A stretch of DNA of 64,000 nt from the NCBI GenBank assembly GCA_947166385.1, contig CAMVEB010000005.1, positions 100,658 to 164,657 on the forward strand, in the 5' to 3' direction. Shown here piece by piece: positions 42,170-50,975 of the stretch; the stretch's first letter is position 1; every line of letters begins with the position of its first letter. Both the position numbers and the translations under genes were made by a program. The notes under the pieces were generated by a model that saw only the letters and a program-made list of their open reading frames with translations, did no database searches and was not told the DNA's origin. The DNA is from an uncultured Clostridia bacterium (GTDB lineage: Bacteria; Bacillota; Clostridia; Christensenellales; Aristaeellaceae).

Positions 42170-42412
42170 ATGAAATCCACTGGAATTATCCGGCAGCTGG
42201 ATTCACTGGGCAGGATTGTTCTCCCCATTGAGCTTCGCCGGTCCCTGGGTATCGGAACCAAGGATATGCTGGAGATTTTTGTGGAAGGCAATTCCGTGAT
42301 TCTCCGCAAGTATGAGTCCAACTGCCTGTTCTGCGGCAGTTCCCGCGAACTGTCCGCCTATAAGGACAGGATGATCTGCGCCAAATGCCTGAAAGAGCTC
42401 AGGGAGATCTGA
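42170..42412 (+). CDS. AbrB/SpoVT-type transition-state regulator with C-terminal zinc-ribbon
   Basis: An 80-residue DNA-binding protein. Residues 1-50 are the AbrB swapped-hairpin domain (STGIIRQLDSLGRIVLPIEL). The last 28 residues carry CLFC and CAKC pairs that could bind zinc, in place of the usual AbrB C-domain. It probably controls growth-phase genes. GGAGG precedes the ATG by 9 nt; the longer frame would begin in the promoter. Confidence 0.88.
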   Translation: MKSTGIIRQLDSLGRIVLPIELRRSLGIGTKDMLEIFVEGNSVILRKYESNCLFCGSSRELSAYKDRMICAKCLKELREI

Positions 42413-42426
42413 TTCCTGCCGCATAC

Positions 42427-42464
42427 AGCGTCCGGGCATTCTGTCCGGATGCTGTTTTTATTTT
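42427..42464 (+). terminator. Terminator of the AbrB-type gene
   Basis: AGCGTCCGG pairs with CCGGATGCT (one G-T pair) around a 9-base loop, followed by GTTTTTATTTT. Confidence 0.8.
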
Positions 42465-42467
42465 CCC

Positions 42468-42496
42468 TTGAATTGTCTGTTGCCCGCGGGTATAAT
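42468..42496 (+). promoter_or_regulatory. Promoter of the nucleotidase/LCP genes
   Basis: TTGAAT (42468-42473), 17 bases, TATAAT (42491-42496), 23 bases before the ATG. It begins immediately after the preceding terminator. Confidence 0.8.
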
Positions 42497-42518
42497 GGAT
42501 TTCCGGAAAGGAGTACTT

Positions 42519-43109
42519 ATGTCCTACGCTTTTTTTGCCTGCCTCTCCCGGTTGAAGCTGATCAGCCGATGGAGCCTGATGAGAAATACCCAACCGGAAA
42601 ACGATGCGGAGCATTCTCTCCAGGTAGCCATGATTGCCCACGCAATCGCCGTCATCGGCCGCGACCGGTACCAGCGGGCCACGGATCCGGAACATGTTCT
42701 TTCCCTGGCGGTATACCATGATGCGACCGAGGTGATGACCGGCGATCTGCCCACCCCGGTCAAGTATCATAATGACGAGCTTCGTTCGGCCTATCGTCGC
42801 CTGGAGGACGTTTCCGCCGACCGTTTGCTGACGCTCCTGCCGGAGGATCTGCGTCCCGCCTTCTCCCCCTACCTGAAGCAGGAAAAGGGATATGACCGGG
42901 ATGTGGTCAAAGCGGCAGACCGGATTTCCGCCTACATCAAATGCATGGAAGAACGGCGTGCGGGAAACCGGGAGTTTGATTACGCCGCGGAGAATGTACT
43001 CCGCAGCATCAGGGAAATCACCCTGCCCGAGGTGCATGATTTCCTGCGGGATTTCCTTCCCGCTTTCGAGATGACCCTGGATGAGCTCAACCATCCGACT
43101 CAGGAATAA
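42519..43109 (+). CDS. YfbR-like HD-domain 5'-deoxynucleotidase
   Basis: A 196-residue HD phosphohydrolase. RNTQPENDAEHSLQVAMIAH near 22-41 and YHDATEVMTGDLPTPVKY near 67-84 match E. coli YfbR, which dephosphorylates deoxynucleoside 5'-monophosphates. The metal ligands His and the HD pair are present. AAAGGAG is 7 nt before the ATG. It lies 22 bases before the LCP gene and shares its promoter. Confidence 0.85.
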   Translation: MSYAFFACLSRLKLISRWSLMRNTQPENDAEHSLQVAMIAHAIAVIGRDRYQRATDPEHVLSLAVYHDATEVMTGDLPTPVKYHNDELRSAYRRLEDVSADRLLTLLPEDLRPAFSPYLKQEKGYDRDVVKAADRISAYIKCMEERRAGNREFDYAAENVLRSIREITLPEVHDFLRDFLPAFEMTLDELNHPTQE

Positions 43110-43131
43110 GTGTTTACAGGAGGATCTTTCC

Positions 43132-44325
43132 ATGAAACGTTTGATTTCGCTGCTGCTGGTCTTCTCCCTGCTGCTTCCCGTGTTCGCCCTGGCTGCGGAA
43201 CAGGAAGTGACCGTGGAGGCCCTGGACGAAGATGATTTCAATGTCGACGAGGACGGCAACCTGGTTCTCACGGAGGAAGAAGAATCCCTTCTCCCCGAAG
43301 ATGATCTGGATAAGATTGAGGAATTCGCCGAGCAGTTTGAGATTGACGAAACGGTCGATCTCAAAAACCTGGAGCTGAACGCGAACCTGCCCGACAATGT
43401 GATCAATGTCCTGCTGATCGGCCTGGATGTCCGCGGCACCCAGGAGAAGAAGCTGCTGCAGGAACAGGAGGAATATGCCAAGCGTGCGGATGTTCAGATG
43501 ATCCTGTCCATCAATACCGATGACGGGTCCATCAAGCTGACCTCCATCGCCCGGAATACCTTTGTCGAGATTCCCGGCCGCAGGAACAAGTCTATCGTTG
43601 CCAACAGCTACGGCCACGGCAACTATGATTCCAACGGCAAATACAAATCCTGGACGGACACCCCGGAAGTCTGTCTGGCCACCGTCAACCGCAACTTCCA
43701 GATGAACATCCAGTATTATGTGGCCATCAATTTCTACGGCGTGGCATCCATCATCGAATCTCTCGGCGGGGTGGATGTGGACCTGAAAAAGAAGGAAGCC
43801 AAAGCGGTCAACGATTATCTGGCCAAGCACAAAAAAGCCATCTCCCGAACCTACGATGACAAGAAGGGCAACCGGGATCCCCTGAAGGTCCAGGACGGCA
43901 CGCAGCACCTTGACGGGATCCAGGCCCTGATGTATGCCCGGCTGCGTTCTCTGAAGGGAGAAAACGACCTGAACCGGACCGGCCGCACCCGGCACCTGCT
44001 GGACTGCATGCTGAAATCCACGGTCACGCGGATCAGCGGCGGGGAGCTGGACCTGCTGGACCTGCTGATGAACTTTATTCCGTATTTTAAAACCAATATG
44101 AACCTGCAGACAATCTTCAGTGTAGCGACGGCTGTTCTGGGAAGATTCAGCCTGGAGAATCTGGATTCCGTCAGCTCCATGATCACTGAGTTCCGGATTC
44201 CGGAAGACAAAACCTATCATTACGACACTGCCAACGGTGCCTCTGTGACCGTGCTGAACAACAAACAGGCTACGACGGAATCCCTGCACAATTTCATCTA
44301 CGGTTCCTACTATCCCGCGAACTGA
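43132..44325 (+). CDS. LytR-CpsA-Psr (LCP) family cell-wall glycopolymer transferase
   Basis: A 397-residue exported protein: signal peptide (MKRLISLLLVFSLLLPVFALA), an acidic linker of about 60 residues, then the LCP domain. VINVLLIGLDVRG near 85 and SINTDDGSIKLTSIARNTFV near 125 are its conserved front; IDALMYAR-like GIQALMYARLRS near 265 and the Arg-rich NRTGRTRHLL near 282 complete the site. LCP proteins attach teichoic-acid or capsule polymers to peptidoglycan. The start is set by GGAGG 9 nt upstream. Confidence 0.88.
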   Translation: MKRLISLLLVFSLLLPVFALAAEQEVTVEALDEDDFNVDEDGNLVLTEEEESLLPEDDLDKIEEFAEQFEIDETVDLKNLELNANLPDNVINVLLIGLDVRGTQEKKLLQEQEEYAKRADVQMILSINTDDGSIKLTSIARNTFVEIPGRRNKSIVANSYGHGNYDSNGKYKSWTDTPEVCLATVNRNFQMNIQYYVAINFYGVASIIESLGGVDVDLKKKEAKAVNDYLAKHKKAISRTYDDKKGNRDPLKVQDGTQHLDGIQALMYARLRSLKGENDLNRTGRTRHLLDCMLKSTVTRISGGELDLLDLLMNFIPYFKTNMNLQTIFSVATAVLGRFSLENLDSVSSMITEFRIPEDKTYHYDTANGASVTVLNNKQATTESLHNFIYGSYYPAN

Positions 44326-44346
44326 CAGCATATCACCGGAATACTG

Positions 44347-44376
44347 CAGGCGGTCCATCCGGACCGCCTGTTTTTT
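44347..44376 (+). terminator. Terminator after the LCP gene
   Basis: CAGGCGGTCC and GGACCGCCTG pair perfectly around ATCC, followed by TTTTTT. Confidence 0.92.
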
Positions 44377-45793
44377 ATCTGTTCAGTTCCCGGAAGCTTT
44401 TGTGTGCCATTTTCCAGTATCCCAGGCACATCCCGCCGTAGACCGCGGCGCCTGTCACCGTCTGGATGATCAGGTTCAGCCAGTTCTCCTGCGGCAGGAG
44501 CTTTCCCACTGCCCGGACGCACCCCAGCATGACCAGCCCGAACACTGCGTAGACCAGTACATATTTCAGGAACTGCCTGTAGGGCAGTTCTTTGCGAAGA
44601 ATCAGATATTGCACCACCGGCACCGTCATTTCCGCCATCAGCGTCCCGATGACCGCACCCATACTCTTCATCCCGGGAATCAGGCAGGCGTTGGCGACCA
44701 GGTTCACCAAGGCGCCGCAGCAAACGCTTTTCACAAAGATATGATCCCGTTTCTGCGGCAGCACCACCTGGGTCCGGATCACATTGGCAAAGCCGATCAT
44801 GATCAGCGTGAAAGAGAGCGGAATCATCAGCACCCCGGAATACCGGAAGTCTTCCCCGTAAAACAGGGGAGCAAAGCGATCCGCCACCGCGGCCACTCCG
44901 AAAGCCAGCGCGCTCACCATGCACAGGATGAGTTCCATGCTCCGGTCGATATGCCGGGCAATTCTTTCCGTTTCTCCAAGCAGCTGCATATGGGCCACTT
45001 TCGGCATCATCACCGTCCCAATAGCGGAAATAAACCCGCTCAGGCAGTAGATGATTTTCTCGGCGTTCTCATACAGGCCGTTCTCATCCAGCCCGGCGAT
45101 GGTGCTGACCATGACCTTGTCCATCGTGCGGTAGATATTCACCGCCAGAACAGAGATAAAGAGTACCGCGCAGGGAGCCAGGTGCCGCAGGCTTTCGCGC
45201 ATCGGCACCGGACGGTACCGGATCCTGCCCCGCAGCGAAGCGCCGCTCATCAGGTTCCCCAGCAGCGTCGCCAGGCTCCAGACAAAGCCATAAATCCACA
45301 GATCGCTCTTTTCTTTGACAAACAGAAAGACGCAGGCTGCCGCTGCCAGCTTCACAAAGGTGTTCCGCAGCGCAATCGGCTTGAAGATATCCAGGCCCAT
45401 CAGGCACCAGTCAAAGCTGCACAGGCAGCTGACGCTCATCATCGTCAGATGCAGCGCAATGACCTGCTCCTCCCCGGCCACGAAAAAGACATAACCCAGC
45501 CAGGCCAGCAGCGTAACCCCGGCTACCGCCAACTGCATCTGCCAGACAGCGGAAAACGTTCTGTCCAGCTTTTCCCGGTCATCCCTCACCTGGGCAATGG
45601 TCCGCACTCCGTAATCGTTCAGACCCAGCATTCCGATCAGGCAGAAGATATAGGAAATACTCCAGGCTTTTGAATAAAGCCCCACCCCGTCCGTTCCCAC
45701 CGTCCTGGACAGGTATGGGGCTGTCACGAGTGGCAGGAATACGGAGAACATGCGGTAAGCCACATTGTAGGCCGCGTTCTTTTTCGTACTCAT
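44375..45793 (-). CDS. Wzx-type polysaccharide flippase (oligosaccharide exporter family)
   Basis: A 472-residue membrane protein with about 12-14 helices. The N-terminal AAYNVAYRMFSVFLPLVTAP and PYLSRTVGTDGVGLYSKAWS match the polysaccharide-biosynthesis/Wzx family. It would flip lipid-linked sugar repeats to the outer face of the membrane. ATG 45793 is preferred since GGAGG lies 6 nt upstream; an ATG two codons earlier touches the GGAGG. It is downstream of mgtE by 23 bases and convergent with the LCP gene, a neighbour with a related role in wall polymers. Confidence 0.85.
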   Translation of the reverse strand: MSTKKNAAYNVAYRMFSVFLPLVTAPYLSRTVGTDGVGLYSKAWSISYIFCLIGMLGLNDYGVRTIAQVRDDREKLDRTFSAVWQMQLAVAGVTLLAWLGYVFFVAGEEQVIALHLTMMSVSCLCSFDWCLMGLDIFKPIALRNTFVKLAAAACVFLFVKEKSDLWIYGFVWSLATLLGNLMSGASLRGRIRYRPVPMRESLRHLAPCAVLFISVLAVNIYRTMDKVMVSTIAGLDENGLYENAEKIIYCLSGFISAIGTVMMPKVAHMQLLGETERIARHIDRSMELILCMVSALAFGVAAVADRFAPLFYGEDFRYSGVLMIPLSFTLIMIGFANVIRTQVVLPQKRDHIFVKSVCCGALVNLVANACLIPGMKSMGAVIGTLMAEMTVPVVQYLILRKELPYRQFLKYVLVYAVFGLVMLGCVRAVGKLLPQENWLNLIIQTVTGAAVYGGMCLGYWKMAHKSFRELNR

Positions 45794-45816
45794 GCCCATC
45801 CTCCAGATATCAATGA

Positions 45817-47208
45817 TTACAGGGCCGCCTGAAGCTGCGGAAGCAGGGCGGACGCAATGCCGAAGTATACCAGCAGAGACAGGGCATCCACGATTGTGGT
45901 AATAAACGGACTGGCCATGACCGCCGGATCAAACCCCAGCTTCTTCGCCAGCATCGGCAGCGTACATCCCACCACCTTGGCGCACAGCACCGTAATCGCC
46001 ATCGTCAGGCATACGGCCAGCGCTACCATGGCATCCACCCCGGGTGTTCCCAGCAGCAGTTTATCCACCAGCAGAATCTTCCCGAAGCAAAGGACGCTCA
46101 GCACCAGGCCGCACATCAGGGCGGTGCGCACTTCCTTCCAGATCACTTTCAGCAGATCCTTGAATTCCAGTTCGTTCAGGGACAGCGCACGGATAACCGT
46201 CACCGAGCTTTGGGACCCGGAATTGCCGCCCGTATCCATCAGCATGGGAATAAACGCGGTCAGGCAAACCAGTGCCTCCAGTTTCTTCTCGAAATTGGAG
46301 ATAATCAACCCGGTAAAGGTGGCGGAAACCATCAGCAGCGCCAGCCAGGGAATCCGGTGCCTGAACAGATCGAAGGGAGAAGACCGGAGATAGGTCTTGT
46401 CACTCGGCGTCATACCGGCCATGATTTCCATGTCCTCCGTGGCCTCGTCTTCCATGACGTCCATGGCGTCGTCGAAAGTCACGATCCCGACCATCCGGTT
46501 GTCCCCATCCACCACCGGAATGGCAAGCAAGTTATACTTGCTCATCATCTTGGCTACTTCTTCCTGGTCGGTATGGGTCGTCACCGTAATCAGGTTTGAC
46601 TCCATGATGCTGTCGATCGTCTGCAGGTCACTGGGAGCCAGCAGCAGACTCTTGACCGACACAGTCCCGACCAGCAGCCGGTTTTCCAGCACGTAGCAGG
46701 TATAGATCGTCTCCTTGTCCACCCCGGTCCGGCGAATTCGCAGGATGGCGTCCCCCACTGTCATATCCGGTGTCAGCTTGACATATTCCGTCGTCATCAC
46801 GGAACCCGCGGAATTCTCCGGATACTGCAGGATCTCGTTGATCTCCTTGCGCATCTCCGGAGCGGACTGAGCCAGGATCCGCTGCACCACATTGGCAGGC
46901 ATTTCTTCGACAATGTCCACCGCGTCGTCGACATACAGCTCGTCCATCACCTGGCGAAGCTCGCTGTCGCTGATGCCCCGGATCAGAGCTTCCTGCTGGT
47001 CGCTCTCCATCTCCACGAAGCTCTCCGCCGCCAGTTCCTTCGGCAGCAAACGGAATAGCAGCGGCAGCTTCTCCGTCTCCACGCCGGAAAAGACCGCTGC
47101 AATATCCGCCGGGTTCATGGTAATCAGGATATCCCGGATCGTTGCGTATTTTTTTTCAGAAAGCAGAGTTGATAAGGTGTTTTCCACTGTGACAGAATGC
47201 TCCGCCAT
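45817..47208 (-). CDS. mgtE: Magnesium transporter MgtE
   Basis: A 463-residue MgtE channel: an N-terminal superhelical domain (ADIAAVFSGVETEKLPLLFR near 35), two CBS domains (about 135-260) and five C-terminal membrane helices with the conserved P-loop-like FIPMLMDTGGNSGSQSSV near 330. It takes up Mg2+ and the cytoplasmic domains close the pore at high Mg2+. ATG 47208 has AGGAGGGAG upstream. A promoter and a small ORF sit in the leader, which suggests post-transcriptional control. Confidence 0.93.
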   Translation of the reverse strand: MAEHSVTVENTLSTLLSEKKYATIRDILITMNPADIAAVFSGVETEKLPLLFRLLPKELAAESFVEMESDQQEALIRGISDSELRQVMDELYVDDAVDIVEEMPANVVQRILAQSAPEMRKEINEILQYPENSAGSVMTTEYVKLTPDMTVGDAILRIRRTGVDKETIYTCYVLENRLLVGTVSVKSLLLAPSDLQTIDSIMESNLITVTTHTDQEEVAKMMSKYNLLAIPVVDGDNRMVGIVTFDDAMDVMEDEATEDMEIMAGMTPSDKTYLRSSPFDLFRHRIPWLALLMVSATFTGLIISNFEKKLEALVCLTAFIPMLMDTGGNSGSQSSVTVIRALSLNELEFKDLLKVIWKEVRTALMCGLVLSVLCFGKILLVDKLLLGTPGVDAMVALAVCLTMAITVLCAKVVGCTLPMLAKKLGFDPAVMASPFITTIVDALSLLVYFGIASALLPQLQAAL

Positions 47209-47289
47209 GCTTGCTCCCTCCTGTTCCAGGATGATGAAGCCAGCAGTAAGCACACGACGCGTGCGGGCGGACGAAGCGGATATTCGGAA

Positions 47290-47376
47290 TTAATACTGCA
47301 GGAACAGGAACGCCACGGCCTTCATGCTCCGCATACTTCGCCCAACCGGTATGCCGCTGCTACTCCCAGCGTCCAT
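47290..47376 (-). CDS. Possible 28-residue leader peptide upstream of mgtE
   Basis: An ATG at 47376 follows a near-perfect site (AAGGAGG, 7 nt) and opens a 28-codon frame that begins MDAGSSSGIPVGRSMRSM and ends in the hydrophobic KAVAFLFLQY before TAA. The stop is 81 bases before mgtE. No other gene could use this ribosome site. The peptide could be a leader that tunes mgtE expression, or a small membrane peptide. I know no family for it. The frame also contains GGGAGTAGC, which resembles a motif of the yybP-ykoY riboswitch; that may be chance. Confidence 0.5.
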   Translation of the reverse strand: MDAGSSSGIPVGRSMRSMKAVAFLFLQY

Positions 47377-47445
47377 GACATTCCCTCCTTATTCATTTCA
47401 AACCGTATCGCCCTCCCGGCGGATTCCGGGTCAGGCTACCTGATT

Positions 47446-47475
47446 ATTATATTCCCGTTTTTTCCTGTAAGTCAA
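47446..47475 (-). promoter_or_regulatory. Promoter of mgtE
   Basis: On the minus strand TTGACT (47470-47475), 18 bases, TATAAT (47446-47451). The transcript would carry a leader of about 230 bases. The -35 box touches the T-run of the preceding LysR terminator. Confidence 0.78.
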
Positions 47476-47478
47476 GAA

Positions 47479-47504
47479 AAAAAGCGCCCGGTGAAGCGCT
47501 TTTT
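47479..47504 (-). terminator. Terminator of the LysR gene
   Basis: AAAAAGCGC and GCGCTTTTT pair perfectly around 8 bases; the minus strand continues TTCTTGAC, which is the mgtE -35 region. Confidence 0.85.
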
Positions 47505-47505
47505 A

Positions 47506-48447
47506 TCACTGCCTCGTGTTCCCTGTTTCCTGATACTGCAGGTACTTCTCCAGTTCCGCGATATACAGCTGTCCGACGGTGCTCGGAATCATGCTGGATT
47601 TCAGGATATAACCGATTTCCATCGTTCCGCCGATGTTCCGCTCATCTCCCTCGAAGGGAACCGTCACGTACTCCGGCCCGTTCAGCTCCTGGCAGATAAT
47701 CCCGGAGCACAGCGTATATCCGTTCAGCCCAACCATCAGGTTCAGCATGGAAGCCCGGTCTGTCGTCTTGATCAGGCGCAGGTATTCCGCCGTGCTCATG
47801 ATCTCCTCGGAGAAATAGAAAGACTCCGACGGCCCCTGTTCAAAGCTCAGGCAGGGATAATCCTCCAGATCCGCCATCCGGATCACCTTCCGTCCGGCCA
47901 GAGGATGCCCCTTCCACAGATAAACAGATGGCTCACATTTAATCAGGGAATGGAATTCCAACTGGTTGCTGCGCAGAATCTTCTCGATGGCCTTCCGGTT
48001 GAAATCGCTCAGGTACAGAATCCCGATCTCGCTCTTGGAGGCGCTGACATCCTCAATCACTTCCCGGGTTTTCGTCTCCCGGATCGCGAACTCGTATTCC
48101 TGCGTGTCAAACTGCTTCACCAGCTCCACAAAGCATTTCAGTGCGAAGGAATAATGCTGGGTGGAAATCCCGAATTTCTTCTTCAGCGTGCCGTTCTTCC
48201 CGTATTTTTCCTGCAGTCGTTCATACTGGTTCACCACCTGGCGCGCATACTGGATAAACTCCGCCCCGTCATTCGTCAGGGTCACGCCTTTTCCGCTCCG
48301 GTGAAATATGACGATGCCCAGTTCCTTTTCCAGCTCACGCATGGAGCTGCTCAGAGAAGGCTGGGCAACAAACAGGATCTCCGAAGCCTTGTTCAGAGAA
48401 CCGATTTCGGAGATCGTGATGGCATAGTTCAGCTGTTGTATCGTCAT
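47506..48447 (-). CDS. LysR-family transcriptional regulator
   Basis: A 313-residue regulator. The winged HTH is at residues 1-60 (LNYAITISEIGSLNKASEIL, then AQPSLSSSMRELEKELG and FHRSGKGVTLTNDG). The effector-binding half follows. It is preceded by the small zinc-motif membrane protein gene after 12 bases and separated from mgtE by a terminator. The target and ligand cannot be told from the sequence. AAAGGA lies 9 nt before the ATG. Confidence 0.92.
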   Translation of the reverse strand: MTIQQLNYAITISEIGSLNKASEILFVAQPSLSSSMRELEKELGIVIFHRSGKGVTLTNDGAEFIQYARQVVNQYERLQEKYGKNGTLKKKFGISTQHYSFALKCFVELVKQFDTQEYEFAIRETKTREVIEDVSASKSEIGILYLSDFNRKAIEKILRSNQLEFHSLIKCEPSVYLWKGHPLAGRKVIRMADLEDYPCLSFEQGPSESFYFSEEIMSTAEYLRLIKTTDRASMLNLMVGLNGYTLCSGIICQELNGPEYVTVPFEGDERNIGGTMEIGYILKSSMIPSTVGQLYIAELEKYLQYQETGNTRQ

Positions 48448-48459
48448 GAAGATGATCCT

Positions 48460-48870
48460 TTATTCCGCTTCCTTACAATTGCTGGCCGCAAAGCATTCCC
48501 GGCACACCTTGCGGTAGCGCGTTCCCATTTTATCCTCAATCTTGGCGGGAATCAGATCCGTAATCCTGCCGCAGATCTCGCAGGTGCCGCGGAGCGCGGT
48601 ATTCTCGGCCAGGTAGGCGGAGTAGTTCGGCTTCGGAACCAGCTTATCCTCCAGGCGCTCGAGCTTGGCGTGCGTATCTCCGATCGCGTACATCACCCAG
48701 GAAACAATCCAGCTCACCACCAGGCCGCCGACACCGATCAGGATGCACGGCACCAGCTGCATTGTCTTGCTCAAATACAGGTACACCGCCGCGCCGACTG
48801 CCCCCAGCATGCCGATGGCACACAGCGCAACAGCCAGACCTCTCACCTTGCGTCCGATATGTTTGAACAT
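48460..48870 (-). CDS. Two-helix membrane protein with C-terminal Cys4 motif
   Basis: A 136-residue protein, function unknown. Residues 12-33 and 41-62 are hydrophobic helices; a short coil follows (DTHAKLERLEDKL). The tail holds CEICGR and CRECFA pairs, likely a zinc site, on the cytoplasmic side. It is the first gene of a two-gene operon with LysR and has its own promoter. Confidence 0.7.
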   Translation of the reverse strand: MFKHIGRKVRGLAVALCAIGMLGAVGAAVYLYLSKTMQLVPCILIGVGGLVVSWIVSWVMYAIGDTHAKLERLEDKLVPKPNYSAYLAENTALRGTCEICGRITDLIPAKIEDKMGTRYRKVCRECFAASNCKEAE

Positions 48871-48922
48871 CCGATCAATCCCCTTTTCAACATTTTCATC
48901 CTGATGTTAATTTGTTACAGAT

Positions 48923-48952
48923 ATATTAATATATTGTTACTGTCTTTGTCAA
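48923..48952 (-). promoter_or_regulatory. Promoter of the membrane protein/LysR operon
   Basis: On the minus strand TTGACA (48947-48952), 18 bases, TAATAT (48923-48928), in a very A/T-rich stretch. Confidence 0.7.
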
Positions 48953-48961
48953 TATTATATT

Positions 48962-50755
48962 TTAATCTTTTTCGTCGTCCTTCTCGTCCTTCCTCTTCAG
49001 GTAACGGCTCCGGAATTCCTCATAGTATGTATCAAACTGATGGGTATGCTCCTGCTTCAGCGCCTCAGACATTTCGTGTACATCCAGCGCGTTTCCTTCC
49101 AGTTCAACCTGTACGATCGCGATATTGGAGCAGTGATCGGATACCCGTTCGAAGTCGGCAATCAGGTCATTGAAGACATAGCCGTTTCCGATGGTGCACT
49201 TCCCCTTTTGCAGACGGGCGGTATGCTTCTCCCGCATCTTGCGGCAGATGGCGTCAATCACCTGTTCCAGCGGTTCCACGCGGTAGGCGCTTTCCGAATC
49301 GCTGGCGAGGAAGCTTTCAATGGAAAGATTCAGGATTTCCGTGACTGCCTGCTTCAGCGTATTCATTTCCCGGCTTCCCTTATCGGAAAAAACAATCTTT
49401 TTCTCGGCCATTTCCTCCGCACGCTGGGCGATATTCAACGCGTGATCGCTGATCCGCTCCAGATCCGTGATTGCGCGCAGATACTGGCTGACCGCCTTGT
49501 TCTGCGTTTCCGTCATTTCCTGGCCGGTCAGTTTCATCAGGTAACTGCCGATTTTGTCCTCATACCGGTCCACAATTCCTTCCAGCGACGCAATCTCCTG
49601 AAGTCCTTTCGCAGAATAATCATCCAGGAGTTCAATCGCCCGGACCATGGATTTCCGGCTCAGTTCAGCCATCTTGCTGATGGTCAGGCGGGTCTGTTCC
49701 ACCGCCAGCGTGGGATATGCGAGGAATCGTTCCTCCAGCCGGTTCATATCCCCGGTCTCCTCCGCTTCCTTCGGATCATCGGGAATCAGGCGGATCATCA
49801 GCTTTTCGATCAGCGGAATGAACCAGGCCAGCACCAGCACAGTTCCCGCACGGAAGATGGTGTTCGTCAGTGCGATAGTGAACATATTCATGGTGCTGCC
49901 CATAAAACTGAAATGCAGGAAGGCGTTCAGCCCGTAGAATACCGCGGCAAACAGGATCACTCGCAGCGTTTCAATCACCGGATAGGCAAAGGCCGCCCGC
50001 TTCCCTTCCCGGCTGGAGCCCAACCCGGAGAGAATGACAGGCGCGGACGCACCGATCGCGATACCGAGGATGATGGGCAGTGTTCCCTCAAACGTCAGCA
50101 GGCCTGTGCTGGACAGCGCCTGTAGGATACCGACGGAGGCGCTGGCGCTCTGCAGGATCGCTGTGAACAGCATGCCCAGCAGAATCCCCAGCAGCGGGTT
50201 GCTGAAGTTCGTCATCATCTCCACAAAACCGGGATCTTCCTTCAGTCCGGAAACGGCGCCGCTCATGGTCTTCATGCCGAACATCAGTACGGCAAAGCCC
50301 ATCAGGATATCCCCGATATGAACCCACATTTTCTTTTTGGAGATCATCCGGATCAGGATGCCCGCGATCGCCGTCAGTGCGCTGAGGCCCTCCGTGCTCA
50401 GCAGGGCCAGCGCGGCGGATGTCCCCTCCCCGCCTACGCTGCTCAGGCAGATCACCCAGCCGGTGATACTGGTACCGATAACCGCGCCCATGATCACCGC
50501 CAGGGCCTGCCGGAGCCTCATCATCATGGAATTCACAAAGCCGACCACCATGACGCTGGTGGCAGAAGAAGACTGGATCACCGCTGTCACGCCGGCGCCA
50601 AGCAAAATGCCCCGGGGCGTCGTTCCGGAAAGCCTGTACAGAATCAGCTCGAGCTTATTGCCCGCCACCTTCTTCAGGCTGTCCCCCATCAGCGACATTC
50701 CGAACAGGAACATCGCCACTCCGCCCAGGAGCATCACGATGTCGATAATTTCCAT
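48962..50755 (-). CDS. Na+/phosphate cotransporter family protein with PhoU domain
   Basis: A 597-residue protein. The N-terminal half has about eight helices with two copies of the Na/Pi motif: GVTAVIQSSSATSVMVVGFV near 55 and FTAILQSASASVGILQAL near 195. The C-terminal part (from about 340) is a helical PhoU-like domain. It would take up phosphate with sodium. It has a strong promoter (TTGAAA, 17 bases, TATAAT at 50833-50838). No terminator is seen right after it. Confidence 0.9.
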   Translation of the reverse strand: MEIIDIVMLLGGVAMFLFGMSLMGDSLKKVAGNKLELILYRLSGTTPRGILLGAGVTAVIQSSSATSVMVVGFVNSMMMRLRQALAVIMGAVIGTSITGWVICLSSVGGEGTSAALALLSTEGLSALTAIAGILIRMISKKKMWVHIGDILMGFAVLMFGMKTMSGAVSGLKEDPGFVEMMTNFSNPLLGILLGMLFTAILQSASASVGILQALSSTGLLTFEGTLPIILGIAIGASAPVILSGLGSSREGKRAAFAYPVIETLRVILFAAVFYGLNAFLHFSFMGSTMNMFTIALTNTIFRAGTVLVLAWFIPLIEKLMIRLIPDDPKEAEETGDMNRLEERFLAYPTLAVEQTRLTISKMAELSRKSMVRAIELLDDYSAKGLQEIASLEGIVDRYEDKIGSYLMKLTGQEMTETQNKAVSQYLRAITDLERISDHALNIAQRAEEMAEKKIVFSDKGSREMNTLKQAVTEILNLSIESFLASDSESAYRVEPLEQVIDAICRKMREKHTARLQKGKCTIGNGYVFNDLIADFERVSDHCSNIAIVQVELEGNALDVHEMSEALKQEHTHQFDTYYEEFRSRYLKRKDEKDDEKD

Positions 50756-50832
50756 ATTCCCTCCGCGGCGCGTTTCCTCTTCGGCGTCTTCCGGACGCCA
50801 GCGCCCTCTCTGCCCTTCGTATTCCGGAGAAA

Positions 50833-50861
50833 ATTATACCATACGGAGTAAGGCTTTTCAA
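50833..50861 (-). promoter_or_regulatory. Promoter of the Na/Pi cotransporter gene
   Basis: On the minus strand TTGAAA (50856-50861), 17 bases, TATAAT (50833-50838). Confidence 0.85.
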
Positions 50862-50889
50862 CGCTTTTTATGATTCATTCCTTCTCCGG

Positions 50890-50917
50890 TTGACTTTTCC
50901 CCGATTTATGGGATAAT
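50890..50917 (+). promoter_or_regulatory. Promoter of the GPH symporter gene
   Basis: TTGACT (50890-50895), 16 bases, GATAAT (50912-50917), divergent from the Na/Pi promoter about 30 bases away. Confidence 0.75.
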
Positions 50918-50975
50918 AGGTTCCGGAATTACCGGTTTCATAAAAATGCACATTGCAGGAAAGCAGGCGATCATC

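Noticed and set aside
47209..47445. M-box (ykoK) magnesium riboswitch before mgtE
   Set aside because: I could not find the M-box conserved blocks by eye. A covariance search would be decisive.
47197..49173. A 658-codon plus-strand frame
   Set aside because: Antisense to LysR, the small membrane gene and the mgtE leader; no motif.
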